7,765 bases of DNA. It comes from Bordetella parapertussis. Lineage in GTDB: Bacteria > Pseudomonadota > Gammaproteobacteria > Burkholderiales > SG8-39. A model generated the notes under the pieces. That model saw nothing but the letters and a program-made list of their open reading frames with translations, was not told the origin of the DNA and searched no databases. Both the position numbers and the translations under genes were made by a program. The stretch covers positions 1 to 7,765 of the forward strand of contig CAMBSA010000068.1 of NCBI GenBank assembly GCA_945869935.1, written 5' to 3'. The first letter of the stretch is position 1. The number at the start of each line of letters is the position of its first letter. Positions 1 through 5,784 of the stretch are shown one piece after another.

Positions 1-140
1 TCACTCTCAACCCGGGGGATGTGATCCTGACCGGTACGCCCTGCGGCGTAGGCATGGAGAGCGGCCGGTTCCTGCAGTCGGGCGAAGTGGTGAAACTCTG
101 GATCGAGAAGATCGGCGAGCTGAGCAACAAGATGGTGTGA
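1..140 (+). CDS. FAH-family hydrolase/isomerase, C-terminal fragment
   Basis: This is the last 45 codons of a gene that begins before the window; the reading frame starts at base 3 and ends at TGA 138-140. The visible tail reads NPGDVILTGTPCGVG, followed by a segment with a hydrophobic beta-strand character (VVKLWIEKIGELSN). The GDVILTGTPxGVG block is the classical C-terminal signature of fumarylacetoacetate hydrolase family proteins, such as 5-carboxymethyl-2-hydroxymuconate isomerase/decarboxylase (HpaG-like), FAHD1-type oxaloacetate decarboxylases and acylpyruvases. The metal-binding part lies outside the window, so substrate and exact reaction cannot be told. The two enzymes at 4084 and 4938 share this superfamily fold, but this fragment is on the far side of a convergent gene block and probably belongs to another transcript. 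The family call is firm and the function is open. Confidence 0.85.
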   Translation, partial: TLNPGDVILTGTPCGVGMESGRFLQSGEVVKLWIEKIGELSNKMV

Positions 141-168
141 TGGTTCGACAGCCATCGGCTCCCCGAAG

Positions 169-197
169 AAAAGGCCCGCGAGTGCGGGCCTTTTTTA
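169..197. terminator. Rho-independent, probably bidirectional terminator
   Basis: An 11-bp perfect stem (169-179 with 184-194) encloses a GAGT loop. Its GC-rich core GGCCCGC is flanked by A4 on the left and T6 on the right. Read rightwards, it ends the FAH-family gene 28 bp after its stop. Read leftwards, the complementary TTTTCTTC tract could also stop the convergent pirin transcript, whose gene ends at 243. The stem and T tract are seen directly; the two-way use is inferred from its position between converging genes. Confidence 0.9.
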
Positions 198-242
198 TTC
201 TCGGGCGCAATGCATGCGCCGCATCGTCAGGCGTACGCCAAT

Positions 243-1049
243 TCATCCAGCGCGCTTTAATTCCACGCCGATTTCCGTGATGCGCTTCATCCCCGCGGCA
301 AGCGCTTCGCGCGATGTATGCACCGAATAGGGGCCAAGCACAAGTTCGTGCGGATGCTTCACCGCCGAACCGAGCAGGAAATCGCAATCGCCCCGCGAGC
401 GAAACTGCAGCGGTCCGTTGCCTTCTTCGAAGACGGCCAGTTCGCGCTTCAATGCCTCGCCGCTCACTTCCAGCACGCCGGATGTAGCGAAGGCCCAGGC
501 GATGTTGTGCGGCCCGGGCGGCTGGTAGGTCCAGGCGTCGCCGTCCTTCAGGCAAACGCGCAAATAATTGCCGTCGAAGGGCACCTTGAGTGTCGCGATC
601 GCGTTTTCATGCGAGCCGAACAGCACGGTCACCGGTCCGGTCTTGGGCACCTGACCCGGCTCGATGAATTCCGCCGACGGCTCGGCCTGTTCCAGCGACG
701 GCGGCAGGGAAATCCAGAGTTGGAACCCCCGTATCGGGTCATGCCCCAGCGGTCGCGCCCGATGCCGGATTCCGCCGCCCGCAATCACCCATTCGAGGCC
801 GCCACGATGCACCCGATCGATCCGGCCGGTGGATGTCTCGTGTTCCGAATCGGAAGTGAACGGCGAGGTGAGAGTGGCAATGCCCGAGTGCGGATGAAAT
901 CCGAATTGCGGGCCGGCCCCGGCGGGCGCCTCGATGAAGTCGAGAAACACGAAGGGCTTGGTGAGTTGCCCGATGTCGCCGGGGCTGATCAGTCGGGTGA
1001 TCGGTCCGTGCCGTTGGCCGGGCGATTTGAGGACGATTTTTCTGCTCAT
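243..1049 (-). CDS. Pirin-family bicupin protein
   Basis: This 268-residue protein has the length and two-cupin layout of pirins. The N-terminal cupin carries KPFVFLDFIE (31-40), the FGFHPHSGIATLT block (49-61) and EWVIAGGGIRHRA (86-98). The C-terminal cupin follows from about residue 140. Human pirin binds iron through two His of HPH, a later His and a Glu two residues after that. Here His52, His54 and His96 are present, but the Glu position is Ala98. Some bacterial pirins act as quercetin 2,3-dioxygenases and others as redox-linked regulators; no role can be chosen here. The start at 1049 gives the usual MSRKI-type N-terminus, although no good Shine-Dalgarno sequence precedes it. It is the last gene of the leftward block, 48 bp after the Bug gene, so it is probably co-transcribed. 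It has no signal peptide, so it should be cytoplasmic. Confidence 0.88.
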   Translation of the reverse strand: MSRKIVLKSPGQRHGPITRLISPGDIGQLTKPFVFLDFIEAPAGAGPQFGFHPHSGIATLTSPFTSDSEHETSTGRIDRVHRGGLEWVIAGGGIRHRARPLGHDPIRGFQLWISLPPSLEQAEPSAEFIEPGQVPKTGPVTVLFGSHENAIATLKVPFDGNYLRVCLKDGDAWTYQPPGPHNIAWAFATSGVLEVSGEALKRELAVFEEGNGPLQFRSRGDCDFLLGSAVKHPHELVLGPYSVHTSREALAAGMKRITEIGVELKRAG

Positions 1050-1072
1050 TGTCCAAGGCTCGGTGGGATAGA

Positions 1073-1087
1073 GGCATGCGACATGCC
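1073..1087. repeat. Short perfect palindrome between Bug and pirin genes
   Basis: GGCATG (1073-1078) and CATGCC (1082-1087) form a perfect 6-bp inverted repeat around CGA. It sits in the 48-bp gap between the Bug stop and the pirin start. It could be a small RNA hairpin affecting expression of the last gene, a protein-binding dyad, or chance. There is no T tract, so it is not a standard terminator. Confidence 0.3.
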
Positions 1088-1097
1088 GGTCCCCGGA

Positions 1098-2060
1098 TTA
1101 CTCCGGCTGGATTCCGGCGGTAGTCACGATTTTCCTGAAGACTTCGGTATCGGCGCGAATCGATGCGGCGAATTCATCCGGACTTGCTTCGCCGGTCAGA
1201 TCGTACCCCGCCGCCTCGAGGCGCTGCCTGAGCGCGTCCGGCTTGAGAGACTGACGCAGCGCCGTGTTCATCCGCTCGACGATCGCCCGGGGCAGCCTCG
1301 CCGGTCCGAGCACGCCCATCCACAAGGCCGGGACGGCAAAGCCGGGAATCGTCTCGCCAATCGTGGGAATCTCCGGCGAACCGCGGGATCGGTTCGCTTC
1401 GACCATCCCGAGCACACGCAGCTTGCCGGTACGCATATGCGGAAGGAGCGTGGGTGCCCCAAGAATAACGATCGGCAACTGGCCGCCCATGACATCGGTG
1501 AGCGCCAGTCCGCCACCCTTGTAGGAGACGTGCTCGAGGTCGAGTCCGGTCGTCTGCGCAAGCAGCAGTCCCGCGAGATGGAGATTGCTGCCTGACCCCG
1601 GCGTTCCGTAGAACAGCTTGCCCGGGCGTTTTTTTGCATAGTCGATCAGTTCCCGGACCGACGTCACCTGCATCGACGGGCTGACCGCGATGGCGCTCGG
1701 CACCGCGCCGAGATGGGCGATCGGGGTGAAGTCCTTGTGGCTGTCGTAGGGTACGTTCCGGGTAAAGAACGGCAGGGCATAGTGGATGACGGTGGTCAGC
1801 AGCAACGTGTACCCGTCTTCGGGCGCTTTCGCGACGACGACCGTCCCGATCGTCGTATTGCCGCCGGGGCGATTGTCGATGAGAACCTGCTGCCCGAGTA
1901 TCTCGCGCAGTTCCTGGCTGATGCTGCGGCCCATCGTGTCCATGATCCCGCCGGCCGGATAAGGCACCACGAGACGGATGGGTTTGGACGGGAAGCCTTG
2001 CGCGCCTGCCGAGCAAGGCAGGGCGAGCGCAAAGGCAAGCAGAACGATCCAAAGACGCAT
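1098..2060 (-). CDS. Bug/TctC-family periplasmic solute receptor
   Basis: This 320-residue protein begins with a type I signal peptide: a hydrophobic stretch to about residue 18, with a likely cut after SAGA20. Cys16 follows a Pro and does not make a lipobox, so the mature protein should be free in the periplasm. The mature start is typical of the Bug (tripartite tricarboxylate transporter receptor) family: PSKPIRLVVPYPAGG (24-38), IDNRPGG (61-67), VAKAPEDGYTLLL (76-88), then DFTPIAHLG (110-118) and YGTPGSGSNLHLAG (151-164). Bug proteins bind carboxylates, amides or aromatic acids; the ligand cannot be read from sequence. No TctA or TctB membrane partner lies in the window. A strong AAGGAGG site (2068-2074) stands 7 bp before ATG. 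Its position downstream of two decarboxylase-like genes suggests capture of an aromatic or dicarboxylic acid used by them (inference). Confidence 0.93.
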   Translation of the reverse strand: MRLWIVLLAFALALPCSAGAQGFPSKPIRLVVPYPAGGIMDTMGRSISQELREILGQQVLIDNRPGGNTTIGTVVVAKAPEDGYTLLLTTVIHYALPFFTRNVPYDSHKDFTPIAHLGAVPSAIAVSPSMQVTSVRELIDYAKKRPGKLFYGTPGSGSNLHLAGLLLAQTTGLDLEHVSYKGGGLALTDVMGGQLPIVILGAPTLLPHMRTGKLRVLGMVEANRSRGSPEIPTIGETIPGFAVPALWMGVLGPARLPRAIVERMNTALRQSLKPDALRQRLEAAGYDLTGEASPDEFAASIRADTEVFRKIVTTAGIQPE

Positions 2061-2130
2061 TTCTGTTCCTCCTTGCCGGACGCATCGCGGGTCGCATTAA
2101 CTGCGTCGCCCGTATCGTGCGCCGTTGTTG

Positions 2131-2154
2131 CCCTGAAGCCGACCGGCGTCAGGG
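2131..2154. repeat. Imperfect hairpin/dyad upstream of Bug gene
   Basis: CCCTGA (2131-2136) pairs with TCAGGG (2149-2154), and the inner GCC/GGC arms also pair, leaving one A-G mismatch. It lies in the 124-bp gap between the class II aldolase-like stop and the Bug start, the largest gap in the leftward block. It could attenuate transcription, stabilise an RNA end or bind a regulator. No T run follows on either strand, so a simple intrinsic terminator is unlikely. I see no convincing promoter in the rest of this gap. Confidence 0.4.
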
Positions 2155-2184
2155 GCGGATGCGGATTGGATTACATCACAGGCA

Positions 2185-2913
2185 TCAGTCGTCTTTCAGA
2201 AGGGCCTCGCACCCGGCACGCTTGGCCCAGTATTCCCAGGAGCGCAGCATCGCGGGGGAGGTCGGGTCCAGCGCCCCCCCGAGTTCGATTTCGCGCTTGG
2301 ACAGCGGCTTGAACGGCCCGAGACGCGACGCCTCGCTTTGCACCGCGGCGTTGACCGGCAGGTACACCGCCATCCAGAGCGCCTGGATCAGGGTTTTTCC
2401 CGCGGCGGTGAAGCCGTGGCCGCGCATCAGCGAGATGCTGTAGGGGCCGAGACGCTTCGCAAGACTGCGTCCCTGGTCCGGATTGACAACGAGCAGGTTG
2501 GTGTCGCCGAAATCGTCGGCGATATCCCAGATCGGAATATGCGTGCCGAGGATCGCGCCAACGTGGATCACCGGCTGCAGCGGCGTGGACGAGATGGAGT
2601 AGGGCAGCACGCTCTGGGCGTGGCTATGGACCACTGCCATGATTTCGGGGCGGGATTCGAACACACCGCCGTGGATGAAGCGCTCGAGGTAGGGCGGGCG
2701 CTTGTCGTCGCCCACCACCTTGCCGTCGAGTGAGAACTGCATGATGTCCTCCGGTTCGACCAGCTCCGGGCTGCGCGAGCGCGACAGCAGGAAGCGGTCG
2801 GGATGCTCCGGATGCCGCAGGCTGATATGACCGTAGGCGTCGACCACGCCTTCGTTGGCGAGAATGCGGTTGGCGATCACGAGATCGCGGATGGCGCGGG
2901 TGAGTTTGTCCAT
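2185..2913 (-). CDS. Class II aldolase/adducin-family protein, possibly an aromatic acid decarboxylase
   Basis: This 242-residue protein has the fold and metal site of class II (zinc) aldolases. GHIS is at 28-31, the acidic residue Glu77 is in ERFIHGG, the metal histidines are in HSH (His96, His98), and the third histidine is His166 in RGHG. The Glu77-His96 spacing of 19 equals that of Glu73-His92 in L-fuculose-1-phosphate aldolase. The family includes sugar-phosphate aldolases, epimerases, adducin-like proteins and 3,4-dihydroxyphthalate decarboxylases. The long Pro-rich C-terminus (PFKPLSKREIELGG) and the Pht5-like gene just upstream favour a decarboxylase or aldolase on a carboxylated aromatic or its cleavage product, but this is inference. 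The start at 2913 is chosen because GAGGAG stands 9 bp upstream and MDKLTRAIRDLVIANRIL fits the family N-terminus; an in-frame extension to 3129 would overlap the upstream gene in another frame. It follows the Pht5-like gene by 26 bp. Confidence 0.9.
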   Translation of the reverse strand: MDKLTRAIRDLVIANRILANEGVVDAYGHISLRHPEHPDRFLLSRSRSPELVEPEDIMQFSLDGKVVGDDKRPPYLERFIHGGVFESRPEIMAVVHSHAQSVLPYSISSTPLQPVIHVGAILGTHIPIWDIADDFGDTNLLVVNPDQGRSLAKRLGPYSISLMRGHGFTAAGKTLIQALWMAVYLPVNAAVQSEASRLGPFKPLSKREIELGGALDPTSPAMLRSWEYWAKRAGCEALLKDD

Positions 2914-2922
2914 TGTTGTTTT

Positions 2923-2928
2923 CTCCTC
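2923..2928 (-). promoter_or_regulatory. Ribosome binding site fixing the class II aldolase-like start
   Basis: Read on the - strand, GAGGAG lies 9 bp before the ATG at 2913, inside the 26-bp gap after the Pht5-like stop. It supports the short protein form over the longer open frame that continues upstream to 3129. Confidence 0.75.
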
Positions 2929-2939
2929 TTTGGGGTTGA

Positions 2940-3932
2940 TCAGGTCTTCGGCTGTTCCAGCGTGGTGTGCGCAAAGAGTTCTGCGATCTCCACCTTGCGA
3001 AGCGACGTGCCGTGTTCGTGCGCGTAGCGCAGCATCGGCTCGAGGGTCTTGCGGTTGGCTTCCACACCGTAGGGCCAGAAATCGTCGCCGATCAGGGCGC
3101 GCGCCTCCTGCGCCGCACTCACCACCCATGGAAGGCCGATCTTGAGGGCTGCGGTATGGAAAAACTCCGCCTGCGAGATGCGTTTGGCCTCGTTGTAGGC
3201 CTTGTAGAGGCTGGCGGCGAGCCAGGGATGCTTTTCGTGGATGTCGTTGCGGATGCCAAGCGCATGCATGATCGGGAAGATGCCGGTGCGGCGGAAATAG
3301 TCTTTTTCGACTGTCTCGAAGTCCTCGAACATCCGCTTCACCGGCGTCTTGCCGTCGCGGTAGAACACCGGCGTGCGCGCGCTGATGACCGCATCCAGCT
3401 TGCCTTCGGCGAGCAGCTGGTTGAGGGTTTCGTTCTGGCCGATCGGCTCAAGGGGGAAATCACGGGGCAGATTGAGCGGGTACTTGTCCTTGCGGCCGGG
3501 CTGCTCCTGGCCGCCCTGGCGCCACAGGATGTCGGTCGGGCTGACGCCGTGGTCGTCCTGCAGCATGCCGCGCGCCCAGAGCACCGCGGTCATCTGGAAT
3601 TCCGGCACGCCCACCTTCTTGCCCTTCAGGTCCGCAGGGGTATTGATGCCGCGGTCGCTGCGAATGTAGATCGCCGAATGGCGGAACATGCGCGACAGAA
3701 AAACCGGCACGCCCACATAGGGCGCGGTGCCGCGCGACACCGCGTTGATGTACGGACTGAAGCCGATTTCCGAGACTTCGAATTCGCGGTTGAAGTAGGC
3801 CCGGTGAAAGCACTCTTCGGGGGAAAGCGGGAAGTAGTTCACCTCGCAGCCTTCGATCGGGACGCGGCCGTCCATGATCGGCCGTACGCGGTCGTAGTCC
3901 CAGGTGGAGACGGTGATCTTGAGTTTGCTCAT
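2940..3932 (-). CDS. 4,5-dihydroxyphthalate decarboxylase (Pht5)-like protein
   Basis: This 330-residue protein has a periplasmic-binding-protein type II fold pattern but no signal peptide, so it should stay in the cytoplasm. Family marks are the N-terminal WDYDR (11-15) and DGRVPIEG (21-28), then GVPEFQMTA (108-116), [13 protein letters not shown] (216-228) and DFWPYG (284-289). These are the blocks shared by 4,5-dihydroxyphthalate decarboxylase of the phthalate pathway (Pht5) and its many homologues, often annotated as ABC substrate-binding proteins. Pht5 itself removes one carboxyl group from 4,5-dihydroxyphthalate to give protocatechuate. Its true substrate here is unknown: no phthalate dioxygenase or dihydrodiol dehydrogenase is visible, so another ortho-carboxylated phenol is equally possible. 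The start at 3932 gives [14 protein letters not shown], usual for the family, with a weak AGGA just upstream. It is the first gene of the leftward block and divergent from the hydratase gene. Confidence 0.87.
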   Translation of the reverse strand: MSKLKITVSTWDYDRVRPIMDGRVPIEGCEVNYFPLSPEECFHRAYFNREFEVSEIGFSPYINAVSRGTAPYVGVPVFLSRMFRHSAIYIRSDRGINTPADLKGKKVGVPEFQMTAVLWARGMLQDDHGVSPTDILWRQGGQEQPGRKDKYPLNLPRDFPLEPIGQNETLNQLLAEGKLDAVISARTPVFYRDGKTPVKRMFEDFETVEKDYFRRTGIFPIMHALGIRNDIHEKHPWLAASLYKAYNEAKRISQAEFFHTAALKIGLPWVVSAAQEARALIGDDFWPYGVEANRKTLEPMLRYAHEHGTSLRKVEIAELFAHTTLEQPKT

Positions 3933-4027
3933 GGTCCTGCGCGTAGTCCTGTTCCGGGTGGGGATGAGTGGTGACAAGGGGTCAGGACGCGGATCGTACC
4001 GCACCCCGTCCGGGTACCGCATCAGCG

Positions 4028-4033
4028 TACAAT
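4028..4033 (+). promoter_or_regulatory. Candidate -10 box for the meta-cleavage operon
   Basis: TACAAT matches the sigma-70 -10 consensus at five of six positions and lies 50 bp before the hydratase start, in the 151-bp divergent intergenic region. No TTGACA-like hexamer is found 16-18 bp upstream, so a promoter here would be weak or activator-dependent. Just downstream, CGGGT (4037-4041) and ACCCG (4049-4053) could form a small hairpin at the start of the transcript. For the leftward gene, TACGAT (3998-3993 on the - strand) is a possible -10 box, also without a good -35. Confidence 0.35.
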
Positions 4034-4083
4034 ATGCGGGTTTTTCCGACCCGATTTACTTCCGATTCTCTGCGGGAATCTCC

Positions 4084-4926
4084 ATGGCAACCAAATCAGC
4101 AAAAAAGACTGCAAAAAAGACGGTAGTCGCAAGATCCGGCGGCAACGCTGCGCTCGTCAAACAGCTTGCGGATCGCATCCGCATCGCCCACGACACCGGT
4201 GTCGCGACCGACCCGATCCGTGACGCGCTCACGCCGGGCGATGTCGCCACCGCGTACGCGATACAGGCGATCAACACGAAATACTGGGTGAAGCAGGGCA
4301 GGCGGCTGATCGGCCGCAAGATCGGCCTCACCTCCAAATCCGTGCAAAAGCAGCTCGGCGTCGATCAGCCCGATTACGGCATGCTCTATGCCGACATGAC
4401 CTTCGGCGACGGCGAGGAAGTGCCGCTCGCGCGCGTGATGCAGCCCAAGGTCGAGGCGGAGATCGCGCTGGTGCTCGATCGTGACCTCACCCAAAAGGAT
4501 CTCGCGATTTCGGAACTGATTTCGGCGGTGGCCTATGCGGTGCCCGCGATCGAGATCGTCGGCAGCCGCATCGCCAACTGGAACATCAAGATCCAGGACA
4601 CGATCGCGGACAACGCGTCCTCGGGCCTGTTCGTGCTCGGCAACGAACCGAAGAAGCTCGAAGGTCTCGACCTGCGCCTGTGCGGCATGGTGATGGAGCG
4701 CCGCGGCGACCAGATTTCGCTCGGCGCGGGTGTCGCCTGCCTCGGCAATCCTCTGATCGCCGCGCTCTGGCTTGCGCGCACCATGGTGGATGTGGGCGCA
4801 CCGCTCAAGGCGGGCGATGTGATCATGAGCGGCGCGCTCGGCCCGATGGCCGCGGTGAGCCCCGGTGATGTGATCGACGTGCGGATCTCGGGCCTCGGCT
4901 CGGTGCGCACCGTCTTCGGCAACTAA
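4084..4926 (+). CDS. dmpE: 2-oxopent-4-enoate (2-keto-4-pentenoate) hydratase
   Basis: This enzyme adds water to 2-oxopent-4-enoate, giving 4-hydroxy-2-oxovalerate, in the cytoplasmic lower meta-cleavage pathway. The 280-residue protein matches the MhpD/DmpE family throughout: AYAIQ (57-61), [23 protein letters not shown] (77-99 region), [11 protein letters not shown] (121-131), AIEIVGSR (155-162), DNASSG (176-181) and MSGALGPM (248-255). The metal ligands expected of the FAH-fold family are Glu124, Glu126 and Glu157. The segment KSVQKQLGV separates it from the decarboxylase paralogue next door. It is slightly longer than the usual 260-270 residues because of an N-terminal tail, [20 protein letters not shown], that the family lacks. 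No other ATG, GTG or TTG occurs in frame between residue 1 and the conserved domain, so the tail appears real. The ribosome binding site is weak. The next gene starts 11 bp after the stop. The symbol is used in the sense of the dmp pathway. Confidence 0.95.
   Translation: MATKSAKKTAKKTVVARSGGNAALVKQLADRIRIAHDTGVATDPIRDALTPGDVATAYAIQAINTKYWVKQGRRLIGRKIGLTSKSVQKQLGVDQPDYGMLYADMTFGDGEEVPLARVMQPKVEAEIALVLDRDLTQKDLAISELISAVAYAVPAIEIVGSRIANWNIKIQDTIADNASSGLFVLGNEPKKLEGLDLRLCGMVMERRGDQISLGAGVACLGNPLIAALWLARTMVDVGAPLKAGDVIMSGALGPMAAVSPGDVIDVRISGLGSVRTVFGN
4099..4121 (+). repeat. Two 11-bp direct repeats encoding the lysine-rich tail
   Basis: GCAAAAAAGAC occurs at 4099-4109 and again at 4111-4121, a 12-bp period that keeps the frame and encodes AKKT twice. 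Each copy contains A AAA AAG in the zero frame, the same heptamer that supports slippage in E. coli dnaX. No stem-loop of the dnaX kind is obvious downstream. Confidence 0.7.
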
Positions 4927-4930
4927 GGAG
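4925..4930 (+). promoter_or_regulatory. Ribosome binding site for the TTG-started decarboxylase gene
   Basis: AAGGAG overlaps the TAA stop of the hydratase gene and lies 7 bp before TTG at 4938-4940. This ideal spacing decides the start, since the next ATG in frame is about 29 codons further on, inside the conserved region. The overlap suggests translational coupling of the two genes. Confidence 0.85.
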
Positions 4931-4937
4931 AACGATC

Positions 4938-5705
4938 TTGGCAGACATTCAGGCACTCGCCGCGACCGTCGACGACGCGGCGCGCAAGGCGACGGCGATT
5001 CCCCAGCTGTCGTCGCATACCACGATGAACATGAACGACGCCTATGCGGTACAAAAGGCGTCGATCGGCCGAAGGATCTCGCGCGGCGAGAAGCGCGTTG
5101 GCATCAAGATGGGCTTCACCAGCCGCGCGAAGATGATCCAGATGGGTCTCTCCGACATGATCTGGGGCCGGCTCACCAGCGGCATGATCCTCGAGGAAGG
5201 CGCGCCGATCTCGATCTCGAAGTATGTGCACCCGCGGATCGAGCCGGAAATCGCCTTCCTGCTGAAGTCCGAACTGGTCGGCAACGTGACCTCGCTGCAG
5301 GCACTCGCCGCGGTGGAGGCGGTGGCGCCGGCGATGGAACTCATCGACTCGCGCTACGAGAAATTCAAGTTCTCGCTCGAGGACGTGGTGGCGGACAACT
5401 CCTCCTCGTCGGGTTTTGTCACCGGTGCCTGGCACAAGCCGGACCTCGATTTCTCGAACCTGGGGCTGGTTCTGTCCTTCAACGGCAAGCCGATGCTGAT
5501 CGGCTCCACCGCTGCGCTGCTCGGGCATCCGCTGCGCTCGCTGGTGGCGGCGGCACGGTTTGCGGCCGAGGCGGGCGAGCCGCTGCAACCCGGATGGATC
5601 GTGATGGCGGGCGGCGCAACCGCGGCGGAAGCCCTCGCGCCGGACACCTTTGTCGAGATGGAGATGCAGCATCTCGGGCGGGTGGCGTTCTCGGTGAAGG
5701 CCTGA
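4938..5705 (+). CDS. dmpH: 4-oxalocrotonate (2-oxo-3-hexenedioate) decarboxylase
   Basis: This enzyme decarboxylates 2-oxo-3-hexenedioate to 2-oxopent-4-enoate, the substrate of the hydratase encoded just upstream. In related pathways (XylI/XylJ, DmpH/DmpE) the two proteins form a complex that protects the unstable intermediate. The 255-residue protein is a paralogue of the hydratase: [17 protein letters not shown] (54-70), [11 protein letters not shown] (98-108), [13 protein letters not shown] (133-145), [10 protein letters not shown] (151-160) and LGHPL (195-199). Likely metal ligands are Glu102, Glu104 and Glu134. The AKMxQMG and IDSRYExFKF segments are marks of decarboxylases rather than hydratases. 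Translation starts at TTG 4938, fixed by AAGGAG 7 bp upstream. In dmp clusters this gene follows the aldolase gene; here it stands between hydratase and dehydrogenase. The symbol is by analogy. Confidence 0.94.
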   Translation: MADIQALAATVDDAARKATAIPQLSSHTTMNMNDAYAVQKASIGRRISRGEKRVGIKMGFTSRAKMIQMGLSDMIWGRLTSGMILEEGAPISISKYVHPRIEPEIAFLLKSELVGNVTSLQALAAVEAVAPAMELIDSRYEKFKFSLEDVVADNSSSSGFVTGAWHKPDLDFSNLGLVLSFNGKPMLIGSTAALLGHPLRSLVAAARFAAEAGEPLQPGWIVMAGGATAAEALAPDTFVEMEMQHLGRVAFSVKA

Positions 5706-5772
5706 GCGCAGGCGCGACACAATCCGGCGCACGCGCGCGACACAATACGGTGCAGGCGCGCGACAAAATTTT
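5706..5772 (+). repeat. Three tandem imperfect 21-23 bp repeats before the dehydrogenase gene
   Basis: Three head-to-tail units fill almost the whole gap after the decarboxylase stop: 5706-5726 (21 bp), 5727-5749 (23 bp) and 5750-5772 (23 bp). Each runs GYGCAS, then a CG-rich stretch, then GCGACAMAAT. The second copy differs from the first by a 2-bp CG insertion and a few bases; the third diverges at its end, where it runs into the ribosome binding site GGAG (5775-5778). The period of about two helical turns would place any bound protein on one face of the DNA. It could equally be a remnant of slippage or an RNA element. Confidence 0.75.
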
Positions 5773-5784
5773 CTGGAGAAACGA

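Noticed and set aside
7..555. A 182-codon - strand open frame across the terminator
   Set aside because: It crosses the FAH-gene tail, the stem-loop terminator and the pirin gene end, and carries no motif.
318..1595. A 425-codon open frame on the + strand opposite the pirin and Bug genes
   Set aside because: It is antisense to two well-recognised genes, has no family motif, is rich in Arg/Gly/His as shadow frames in GC-rich DNA are, and spans the junction of the two genes.
2914..3129. N-terminal extension of the class II aldolase-like gene
   Set aside because: It overlaps the Pht5-like coding sequence in another frame, while a good ribosome binding site and a family-like N-terminus support the start at 2913.
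3933..4022. 30-residue extension of the Pht5-like protein
   Set aside because: The family N-terminus begins at [14 protein letters not shown]; the extra segment is Arg/Pro/Thr rich, resembles no signal peptide and would use up the intergenic region.
3904..4083. Upstream extension of the hydratase gene beginning inside the opposite-strand Pht5-like gene
   Set aside because: The added residues have no hydratase similarity, would cover the promoter region and overlap the divergent gene. The start at 4084 is preferred.
5706..5772. A small CRISPR array
   Set aside because: The units are directly adjacent with no spacers, are too short and are imperfect; they are tandem repeats.
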